From contig DUVD01000240.1 in the NCBI GenBank assembly GCA_012841225.1, positions 1-7,300 on the forward strand: a DNA stretch of 7,300 bases. The letters run 5' to 3'. A program made the position numbers and the translations under genes. Positions within the stretch are counted from its first letter, which is position 1. Every line of letters starts with the position of its first letter. This DNA is from Fibrobacter sp. Lineage in GTDB: Bacteria > Fibrobacterota > Fibrobacteria > Fibrobacterales > Fibrobacteraceae. This document shows positions 1 through 4,942 of the stretch, piece after piece. The notes beneath the pieces were generated by a model. That model saw only the letters and a program-made list of their open reading frames with translations, had not been told where the DNA came from and did not search any database.

Positions 1-261
1 GATGACTATGACTTAATCATCACCAGTCGCGACGGTCAAGTCATTCGCATTTCTGTCGATAGCATTCGTGTGACAGGACGCGCGTCTCAAGGCGTAAAGG
101 CGTTTTCCCTTCGCGATGGCGATATGGTTCAAGACGCGGCAGCACTGCCTAGCCTTGAGGATATCGAACAAGATTCCGTTGAAGCCAAAGAAACATTTGA
201 TCACATTCAAGGTGAAGCGGTTGTAGAATCCTCTAACGAAGACGAATCTTCCGAAGATTAA
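1..261 (+). CDS. gyrA: DNA gyrase subunit A, C-terminal end (5' truncated)
   Basis: The window opens in frame inside this gene, and 86 residues are visible before the TAA. GyrA is the breakage-reunion subunit of DNA gyrase, which with GyrB introduces negative supercoils using ATP. The visible part begins DDYDLIITSRDGQVIRI and continues VDSIRVTGRASQGVKAFSL. This matches the last blade of the GyrA C-terminal beta-pinwheel, the DNA-wrapping domain, where 'IRxxGRxxQGV' is a recurrent motif. After the blade comes a tail of about 35 residues that is rich in Glu, Asp and Ser (ends SSNEDESSED). Acidic GyrA tails are known in other bacteria to tune DNA wrapping; that role here is inference. The catalytic Tyr and the N-terminal domains lie outside the window. 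ParC is the alternative, but the conserved pinwheel motif and acidic tail favour GyrA. A strong hairpin follows 18 bp after the stop. Confidence 0.88.
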   Translation, partial: DDYDLIITSRDGQVIRISVDSIRVTGRASQGVKAFSLRDGDMVQDAAALPSLEDIEQDSVEAKETFDHIQGEAVVESSNEDESSED

Positions 262-279
262 AAGAAAATTAAAACATCA

Positions 280-309
280 AAATCCCCGGCAAACGCTGGG
301 GATTTTTTT
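280..309 (+). terminator. Intrinsic terminator of gyrA, probably bidirectional
   Basis: An 11-bp stem, AAATCCCCGGC paired with GCTGGGGATTT (one G-U wobble), encloses an AAAC loop and runs into seven T residues at 303-309. This is a textbook rho-independent terminator for gyrA. Read on the minus strand the same stem is followed by TTTTGATGTTTT, a poorer but usable U-rich tract. It is also the only convincing hairpin downstream of the metY-cysK-rrf2 operon that converges on gyrA. Confidence 0.88.
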
Positions 310-393
310 ATGGAAAAAATACAGTATTAAAAACTAGTGGTAAGGCAGTAAAGCTTTAAAACACCCGTTAAACAAGGTTTAAATGATAAACAA

Positions 394-810
394 TTAAAGG
401 CAAACACGACCTTTTGCTAAATCGGCAATGCTCACGCTATTAAAGTAATTGTTGATCATCACATTAAGATTATCCCACATGGGCAAGGTTCGACACTCAG
501 AAACGCGGTCACAGGCTTCGGCGTCGCATTCCAAGCAAGCCACTGGCGCCAACGATTTTTCTGTTAAACGAAGAATGTCACCCACTTTATAGTCCTCGGC
601 CTTTCGGTTCAAGCGGTAACCACCACCTTTACCATGAATTGCCTCTACCAACTCTCCTTTTGAAAGCAAAGTCATAATGCTTTCTAAGTATTTTTGCGAA
701 ATGTCTTGACGTTTGGCAATATCTTTTAAGGGAGTATAGCCTTCGGTGTCATGCTCTGCAAGGTCAATAATCACACGCAAAGCATACCGACCTCTAGTTG
801 AAACAATCAC
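394..810 (-). CDS. Rrf2-family transcriptional regulator (IscR/CymR type) with C-terminal cysteine cluster
   Basis: This 138-residue protein is a dimeric winged-helix DNA-binding regulator. The family hallmarks are clear: an N-terminus MIVSTRGRYALRVIIDLA, a helix-turn-helix at about residues 26-50 (LKDIAKRQDISQKYLESIM), and the wing HGKGGGYRL at 59-67. The distal region holds Cys92, Cys95, Cys100 and Cys106, followed by RTLPMW with Trp112. In IscR three Cys spaced C-x5-C-x5-C and a His three residues on bind [2Fe-2S]. Here the C-x5-C pair and the Trp are kept, the first Cys spacing differs, and Leu occupies the expected His position. The start is GTG, fixed by alignment of the N-terminus to the family. 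It overlaps the cysK stop as GTGA and has no clear Shine-Dalgarno, so translational coupling is likely. As last gene of a metY-cysK operon it is probably a sulfur or Fe-S responsive regulator, analogous to CymR. The ligand is unknown. Confidence 0.9.
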   Translation of the reverse strand: MIVSTRGRYALRVIIDLAEHDTEGYTPLKDIAKRQDISQKYLESIMTLLSKGELVEAIHGKGGGYRLNRKAEDYKVGDILRLTEKSLAPVACLECDAEACDRVSECRTLPMWDNLNVMINNYFNSVSIADLAKGRVCL

Positions 811-1748
811 AATATGTACTCATCAAAAAGAGGCGTAGATAAGTACCTTTCGCCAGTATCTGGCAAAATAACCACTATGTTCTTTCCTTTATTTTCAGGA
901 CGTTTAGCTAGGTCTATAGCGGCAAAAAGAGCGGCGCCAGATGATATCCCCACAAGTACGCCATCGCTTTTTCCAATCAATTTAGCGGTAACAACGGCTT
1001 CTTCGTTTGTCACAGTCATTATCTCATCATATATCTTGGTGTCTAGGGTTTCTGGAATAAAACCAGCTCCAATGCCCTGTATTTTATGAGGCCCTGCAAT
1101 TCCTGTAGACAAAACAGCAGAATCGGTCGGCTCTACACCCACTATTTTAATAGATGGATTTTTTTCTTTTAAGTATTTTCCTGCGCCTGTGATAGTGCCA
1201 CCAGTGCCAATACCTGCAACAAAAATGTCTACATGGCCATCAGTATCTTCGTAAATTTCTGGGCCAGTAGTTTGGTAATGAATTTTAGGGTTTACAGGAT
1301 TGGTAAATTGACTAGGAATAAAGCTGTTTGGGATTTCTGCCGCTAGTTCATTTGCCTTTGCAATAGCGCCTTTCATTCCCTTGGCTCCTTCTGTTAAAAC
1401 GAGCTCCGCGCCATAAGCCTTAATCAGTTGCCGGCGTTCTAGAGTCATGGTTTCTGGCATTACTATAATAATGCGAAACCCTCTTGCAGCGGCTACCGAA
1501 GCAAGTGCAATGCCCGTGTTTCCAGAAGAAGGCTCAATGATAACCGAGCCAGGCTTAAGCTTTAAAGACGTTTCGGCTTCATCGATCATCGCCTTGGCGA
1601 TGCGGTCTTTAACAGAGGCGGTGGGGTTAAAGTATTCTAGTTTAGCAAAAACTTTAGCTGTTAAAGAGAGTTCTTTTTCTATTTGAGTGAGCTCTAAAAT
1701 AGGAGTTTTGCCAATAAGTTGATCTATTGAGGTAAATAGCTTTGCCAT
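807..1748 (-). CDS. cysK: Cysteine synthase A (O-acetylserine sulfhydrylase)
   Basis: This 313-residue fold-type II PLP enzyme makes L-cysteine and acetate from O-acetylserine and sulfide in the cytoplasm. The length is normal for CysK. PLP-binding Lys47 lies in NPTASVKDR. The substrate-binding loop EPSSGNTG spans 72-79. The phosphate-binding glycine loop GTGGTITG spans 181-188, followed by the family motif KIVGVEP. SSGAA is at 269-273 and the C-terminal motif LPDTGERYLST at 295-305. These favour cysteine synthase over cystathionine beta-synthase or threonine synthase; no regulatory CBS or ACT domain is present. The ATG is preceded by AAAGGAA five bases upstream, which lies over the end of metY. 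CysK from several bacteria moonlights as a partner of regulators such as CymR, so its direct coupling to an Rrf2 gene is notable. The CysK/CysM distinction is by overall motif match only. Confidence 0.95.
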   Translation of the reverse strand: MAKLFTSIDQLIGKTPILELTQIEKELSLTAKVFAKLEYFNPTASVKDRIAKAMIDEAETSLKLKPGSVIIEPSSGNTGIALASVAAARGFRIIIVMPETMTLERRQLIKAYGAELVLTEGAKGMKGAIAKANELAAEIPNSFIPSQFTNPVNPKIHYQTTGPEIYEDTDGHVDIFVAGIGTGGTITGAGKYLKEKNPSIKIVGVEPTDSAVLSTGIAGPHKIQGIGAGFIPETLDTKIYDEIMTVTNEEAVVTAKLIGKSDGVLVGISSGAALFAAIDLAKRPENKGKNIVVILPDTGERYLSTPLFDEYIL

Positions 1749-1753
1749 AATTA

Positions 1754-1760
1754 TTCCTTT
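1754..1760 (-). promoter_or_regulatory. Ribosome binding site of cysK
   Basis: AAAGGAA on the minus strand lies five bases before the cysK ATG and touches the metY stop codon. It supports independent initiation of cysK within the operon, in contrast to the next gene, which lacks such a site. Confidence 0.7.
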
Positions 1761-3052
1761 TACTTTACAGAGTTAAATCCGTGTTCTAAATCGGCAAGGA
1801 TATCGTCGATGTGTTCTGTGCCAATAGAAAGTCGGATTGAATTTGAGGTAATGCCCGCAGAAAGAAGTTCTTCTTTAGAAAGCTGCGAGTGAGTAGTGGA
1901 GGCGGGGTGTATCACTAGTGACTTCACATCGGCGACATTAGCGAGCAGTGAAAACAAGTTTAAGCTTTCTGTGAATTTTTTTGCCTTTTCTAAATCTCCT
2001 TTGATTTCAAAGGAAAAGATAGAGGCAGCTCCTTTTGGGAAATACCTGTTGTAAAGTTCTTTTTGAGTTCCATTAGAAAGCGACGGGTGGTTGACTTTTT
2101 GCACTTGAGGGTGATTTTTTAAAAAGTGAACTACCTTTAATGCGTTTTCAACATGCCGTTCAACTCGAAGAGAAAGAGTCTCTAAACCTTGTAGCAAAAG
2201 AAAAGAATTGAAAGGGGAGATAGTAGCACCTTGATCCCTCATCAGGGTTGTCCTAAGCTTAATAATATAAGCCAAATTACCACAAGCCTCTGCAAACACA
2301 ACTCCCTGGTAAGATGGATTTGGTTTAGAAATGCCAGGAAATTTTTGATTTTGGGTCCAATCAAACTGACCCGAGTCAACTACAACGCCGCCCATTACAG
2401 TGCCATGCCCCCCTATAAATTTGGTGGCCGAATGGACCACAATATCGGCCCCGTGTTCAAACGGGCGGAGCAAATAAGGCGTTGCAAAGGTGCTATCGAC
2501 AATCAATGGAATCCCGTGACGATGTGCAATTTCAGCAATGGCCTCGATATCAATCAATTCTGAATTAGGATTACCAAGTGCTTCTGCGAAAATCAACTTC
2601 GTGTTTTCTTTTATAGCAGCTTCAAAGTTTTTAAGCTCTGCAGGGTCTACAAAACTTACCGATAAACCTTGGTCTCGGAGTGTGTTAGCAAATAGATTAT
2701 GCGTTCCTCCATATAGATTAGAAGTAGAAATGAAATGATCCCCTGCAACGGCGATGTTTTGAATGGCATAAGAAATTGCCGCTGATCCGGAAGCTGTTGC
2801 TAGAGCACCAACACCTCCTTCCAGAGCAGCAATTCGTTGTTCAAAAACGTCAGAGGTGGGGTTCATTAAACGAGTGTAAATATTTCCACCTTCAGATAAA
2901 TTAAATCGAGCTGCAGCTTGATTAGAATCATTAAAGACGTAAGATGTAGTAGCATAAATCGGCACAGCGCGAGCGCCAGTAGCTGAGTCAGGACTTTCTT
3001 GCCCTACATGAAGTTGTAAAGTTTCAAACTGGTATTTCTTGTTTTTCATCAT
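1760..3052 (-). CDS. metY: O-acetylhomoserine sulfhydrylase (O-acetylhomoserine aminocarboxypropyltransferase)
   Basis: This 430-residue PLP enzyme belongs to the Cys/Met metabolism family (fold type I). It converts O-acetylhomoserine and sulfide to homocysteine, the direct-sulfhydrylation route to methionine. Diagnostic features are the start FETLQLHVGQ, YTRLMNPT (Tyr60, Arg61, which contact PLP phosphate), the glycine-containing ASGSAA at 88-92, VDSTFATPYLLRP near 185-197 with the PLP-contacting Asp, and the catalytic lysine Lys211 in VVHSATKFIGGHGT. The end carries the usual SIRLSIGTEHIDDILADL. A length near 430, rather than about 380-390, separates MetY from MetB, MetC and MetZ. Two ATG codons are adjacent (3052 and 3049); AAGG at 3058-3061 suits either, with spacing slightly better for the second. 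It is first in the operon, followed after 11 bp by cysK. Substrate choice (acetyl versus succinyl homoserine) is inferred from family and length. Confidence 0.93.
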   Translation of the reverse strand: MMKNKKYQFETLQLHVGQESPDSATGARAVPIYATTSYVFNDSNQAAARFNLSEGGNIYTRLMNPTSDVFEQRIAALEGGVGALATASGSAAISYAIQNIAVAGDHFISTSNLYGGTHNLFANTLRDQGLSVSFVDPAELKNFEAAIKENTKLIFAEALGNPNSELIDIEAIAEIAHRHGIPLIVDSTFATPYLLRPFEHGADIVVHSATKFIGGHGTVMGGVVVDSGQFDWTQNQKFPGISKPNPSYQGVVFAEACGNLAYIIKLRTTLMRDQGATISPFNSFLLLQGLETLSLRVERHVENALKVVHFLKNHPQVQKVNHPSLSNGTQKELYNRYFPKGAASIFSFEIKGDLEKAKKFTESLNLFSLLANVADVKSLVIHPASTTHSQLSKEELLSAGITSNSIRLSIGTEHIDDILADLEHGFNSVK

Positions 3053-3089
3053 TTTAGCCTTAATCGATAATTAAAAATAGGATTTAGAA

Positions 3090-3118
3090 ATTATAGCATT
3101 ACCTACCCACCAAAGCAA
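3090..3118 (-). promoter_or_regulatory. Sigma70-type promoter of the metY-cysK-rrf2 operon
   Basis: Reading the minus strand, TTGCTT (3118-3113) and TATAAT (3095-3090) are separated by exactly 17 bp. TG precedes the -10 box one base upstream, giving an extended -10 (TGCTATAAT). Transcription would start near 3083, leaving a leader of about 30 nt before metY. It is the best promoter match in the window and lies in the only intergenic region ahead of this operon. Confidence 0.75.
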
Positions 3119-3125
3119 TAGGTAA
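3099..3125. promoter_or_regulatory. 27-bp interrupted palindrome over the metY promoter, candidate operator
   Basis: TTACCTA (3099-3105) and TAGGTAA (3119-3125) are perfect 7-bp inverted repeats with a 13-bp spacer. The element covers the -35 box and most of the promoter spacer, a position where a bound dimer would block RNA polymerase. A total length of 27 bp fits the long sites bound by Rrf2-family dimers (about 25-27 bp for IscR and CymR). Assignment to the Rrf2 protein of this operon is inference. Confidence 0.5.
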
Positions 3126-3155
3126 ATGAAAAATAAATGAAAAATAAATGAAAAT
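3123..3155. repeat. Three 11-bp A-rich tandem repeats upstream of the metY promoter
   Basis: TAAATGAAAAA occurs at 3123-3133 and 3134-3144, and a third copy at 3145-3155 differs only in its last base. The A-runs are thus spaced 11 bp apart, close to one helical turn, just upstream of the -35 box. Phased A-tracts bend DNA, and A/T-rich DNA here can act as an UP element. The first copy overlaps the right arm of the palindrome. Confidence 0.75.
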
Positions 3156-3178
3156 ATTTGAAAATGCGTTTTTAGGAC

Positions 3179-3212
3179 AAAAAAAAGCACCTATAAATTA
3201 AAAGAGGTGCTT
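3179..3212 (-). terminator. Intrinsic terminator of the dapA-like / acidic-protein unit
   Basis: On the minus strand AAGCACCT (3212-3205) pairs perfectly with AGGTGCTT (3192-3185) around a 12-nt AT-rich loop. An uninterrupted run of eight T follows (3186-3179, two of them within the stem). It begins about 24 bp after the stop of the acidic Cys-rich gene and has no T-run in the other orientation. It therefore ends transcription from the right and insulates the metY promoter. Confidence 0.85.
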
Positions 3213-3236
3213 AAAATTAAAAAAATACCGTTAGTT

Positions 3237-3878
3237 TTAGTCTTCTGCTGATTTGCAATTGGCTTTCATTTCCTCTAAAGCAGCAGCAGGATCTAATTCA
3301 ATAGCATCGCAAGCGTCGTCAACAATCGAAGCGAATGTGTTATACCAATCGGCAAATATTTCTACTTCGACGTGGTCTACACCTGGAATAGTAAGGCGAA
3401 CACCGCAGCTTTCCCCAATGCGATCTTGGAAATCGGCAATTTCTGGACGTAAAAGACTTAAATCTAAGCCGTCTAAATCTTCGGGATCAATCCAAACGCA
3501 AGTGTCGTCTTTATCGTCATCACATTTATCGTCATCACACTTATCGTCATCGTCATCGCAATCGTCATCGTCGTCGCATTCACAGTCTTCGCCACAGCAG
3601 TCATTAAAGAGGCAGTCTTCGCCATAAAGCTCATCGTCTTCCTCTTCAACGCCACTATCGTAGTAAAACTCTTCTTCTTCGAGATAGAGCGTTTCTACAA
3701 AAATGCCTTTTGCATTTAATACTTTTGCCGTTTCTAAGAACTCGTTAAAAGTACCTGCAAAATAACGAGTAGCCTCTACTTCTTCGTTTAAGGTTTGTAC
3801 AGGAATTGGTAAAAAACCATGTTTCTGTATGTTTTCGCAAATTTCGTCGCTGATGGACTTTTTAACTTCATCACTCAT
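3237..3878 (-). CDS. Acidic, cysteine-rich protein with CDDDK repeats, function unknown
   Basis: I do not recognise this 213-residue protein. It has three parts. An ordinary-looking N-terminal part (about 1-75) includes FAGTFNEFLETAKVL. A low-complexity centre (about 78-127) contains nine cysteines (89, 94, 95, 99, 101, 107, 114, 119, 127) among runs of up to five Asp. A C-terminal part (about 128-213) includes EIADFQDRIGESCGVRLTI and ADWYNTFASIVDDACDAI. By hand count about 68 residues are acidic and about 14 basic. There is no signal peptide or membrane segment, so it should be cytoplasmic. GGAG sits eight bases before the ATG, and the gene begins 16 bp after the dapA-like stop, so they share a transcript. 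The Cys/Asp segment could bind metal; this is inferred from composition only. The minus-frame reading is supported by the RBS, terminator and normal flanking domains, so it is unlikely to be a spurious ORF. Confidence 0.82.
   Translation of the reverse strand: MSDEVKKSISDEICENIQKHGFLPIPVQTLNEEVEATRYFAGTFNEFLETAKVLNAKGIFVETLYLEEEEFYYDSGVEEEDDELYGEDCLFNDCCGEDCECDDDDDCDDDDDKCDDDKCDDDKDDTCVWIDPEDLDGLDLSLLRPEIADFQDRIGESCGVRLTIPGVDHVEVEIFADWYNTFASIVDDACDAIELDPAAALEEMKANCKSAED
3511..3550 (-). repeat. In-frame 15-bp tandem repeat encoding CDDDK
   Basis: On the plus strand TTATCGTCATCACAY is present at 3511-3525 and 3526-3540, and a third partial copy begins at 3541 (TTATCGTCAT) before degenerating into CATCGT triplets. 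The 15-bp unit keeps frame and encodes Cys-Asp-Asp-Asp-Lys in the acidic protein (residues about 113-123). Such a tract is prone to gain or loss of five-residue units by slippage. Confidence 0.8.
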
Positions 3879-3894
3879 GGGTTTTTCTCCGTTG

Positions 3895-4851
3895 TTATTT
3901 ATGATACTTTAATAAAGAAGGTGCTTTTTCGTGGATTAATTTTAAAATACGTGTTTCAGCCTCATCGCCTCTAGCTGTTTCTCTTACGCTTACCAAAGGA
4001 AGGAAGAGAGGAGTATTAAACAAAGTACCTAAAGGGATTGGATTTTTTCGACAAAACGTGATTTCAATAAAGTCACGAGCGGCGTCTTGTAAATCGTCGG
4101 ATTTTTCGAAATCACCCTTTAAAAAGGCCTTATGTAATTTAACGAATAAAGAAGCTGCCTCGGCAATATTTGCAGAAGCGCTAATTAAGCCTTTGCCACC
4201 CATTTCTAATATGTCAATAAAAGCACCATCTTCGCCACTTAATACAGCAAAATCATTATTTTCAGTTTCTTTAATGACTCTGAGGGTGTCTTCATGGAAC
4301 TTCTCACCAATTTTAAATTCTACAGCTTGCTTTAGACCGATGATATTTTTGTCTTCGGACAACTTAATCAAGGTGTCTGGGTGGATGTAGTTTGAAGTCC
4401 TGCCAGGAACATTATAGACGATAATTTTAGCGCCAGTTTCTGAACTTAATGTTTTAAAATGTTTTTCTATGCCTTCTTGGGAAGGATTATTATAATAACC
4501 AGTCACACAAAGCACTGGCACTTCAGCGATTTTTAAAATTTCTTGAATCATTTCGACGGACTCTCTGGTGCAGTTGGAGCCCGCACCAGCAATGACAGGA
4601 ACGCGTCCGTTCACGTAGTCCAGTGTGAATTTGATGATTTCAAAGTGTTGCTTGTGGGTCACTGTAGCGCTCTGCCCAGTGGTTCCAACAGGGACTATAC
4701 CGCTAACCCCAGATTCGATCAAGTCATCAATCATAAGTGCCATTTTCTTATAATCGATAGAGTTATTAAGGCATTTAGGATCGTCTTCCAGTAAAGGAGT
4801 GAACAATGCAGGAAAAACGCCGGTCAATTGAGAGGATTTTGTTATTTGCAT
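3895..4851 (-). CDS. dapA: DapA-family aldolase, probable 4-hydroxy-tetrahydrodipicolinate synthase
   Basis: The 318-residue product is a class I (Schiff-base) TIM-barrel lyase. DapA condenses pyruvate with aspartate semialdehyde at the entry to lysine and diaminopimelate synthesis. Present are LTGVFPALFTP at the N-terminus, GTTGQSATV (Thr57, Thr58), YYNNPSQEG (Tyr119, Tyr120), YNVPGRT with the proton-relay Tyr146 and the carboxylate-binding Arg151, Schiff-base Lys174 in GLKQA, and NPIP near the C-terminus. It is somewhat longer than the usual 290-300 residues. Two positions differ from common DapA: GTTGQ instead of GTTGE, and KQAVEF instead of KEATG. A related pyruvate aldolase therefore remains possible. 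I chose the ATG at 4851 because it matches the family N-terminus; an in-frame TTG at 4878 would add nine residues of no family likeness. No Shine-Dalgarno precedes the ATG. The unknown acidic protein follows 16 bp downstream. Confidence 0.85.
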   Translation of the reverse strand: MQITKSSQLTGVFPALFTPLLEDDPKCLNNSIDYKKMALMIDDLIESGVSGIVPVGTTGQSATVTHKQHFEIIKFTLDYVNGRVPVIAGAGSNCTRESVEMIQEILKIAEVPVLCVTGYYNNPSQEGIEKHFKTLSSETGAKIIVYNVPGRTSNYIHPDTLIKLSEDKNIIGLKQAVEFKIGEKFHEDTLRVIKETENNDFAVLSGEDGAFIDILEMGGKGLISASANIAEAASLFVKLHKAFLKGDFEKSDDLQDAARDFIEITFCRKNPIPLGTLFNTPLFLPLVSVRETARGDEAETRILKLIHEKAPSLLKYHK

Positions 4852-4942
4852 GAGGTAAAAATAGACATTTATAAGCAAATTGGAAATACAAATTTCTAAA
4901 TTAACATTTTAAACCCTCCCCCTTTTTAGAAAGGAATCTTCT
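4852..4942. promoter_or_regulatory. Divergent promoter region between the dapA-like gene and the phosphohexomutase gene
   Basis: This AT-rich gap must hold promoters for both directions. Leftward, TATAAA (4873-4868) is a reasonable -10 placed 16 bases before the ATG, implying a leader of about 10 nt; no good -35 is seen at 16-18 bp. Rightward, TTGGAA (4880-4885) and TAACAT (4902-4907) are 16 bp apart, a weak match. A short palindrome GAAAT-ACAA-ATTTC lies at 4883-4896 between them. These assignments are tentative. Confidence 0.35.
4930..4936 (+). promoter_or_regulatory. Ribosome binding site of the phosphohexomutase gene
   Basis: AAAGGAA ends six bases before the ATG at 4943, supporting that start. 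It follows a CCCTCCCCC-TTTTT stretch with no other start candidates. Confidence 0.7.

Noticed and set aside
355..383. Imperfect hairpin TTTAAA...CC / GGTTTAAA downstream of rrf2
   Set aside because: The stem needs a bulge and is not followed by a T-run in the minus direction. The 280-309 hairpin is a much better terminator.
814..1089. Plus-strand ORF of 91 codons opposite the cysK 3' end
   Set aside because: It lies wholly within cysK on the opposite strand; cysK motifs are complete, so this is a frame shadow.
2231..2563. Plus-strand ORF of 110 codons inside metY
   Set aside because: It is antisense to a well-conserved metY coding region, with no RBS and no recognisable motif.
3123..3155. 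Short direct repeats considered as a CRISPR-like or iteron array
   Set aside because: The units are 11 bp, contiguous with no spacers, A-rich, and placed at a promoter; there are no cas, rep or plasmid genes nearby.
3253..3627. Plus-strand ORF of 124 codons, Ser-rich
   Set aside because: It is the antisense shadow of the acidic gene: Asp codons GAT/GAC read as TCA/TCG-type Ser on the other strand. It has no RBS, and the minus-strand gene has RBS, terminator and operon context.
4852..4878. Nine-codon N-terminal extension of the DapA-like protein from a TTG
   Set aside because: The extension has no family likeness, the TTG has no Shine-Dalgarno, and it would overlap the likely -10 box. The ATG at 4851 matches the usual family start.
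4883..4896. Short palindrome GAAAT-ACAA-ATTTC in the divergent intergenic region as an operator
   Set aside because: Five-base arms in very AT-rich DNA arise easily by chance. It is mentioned within the promoter region entry but not claimed as an operator.
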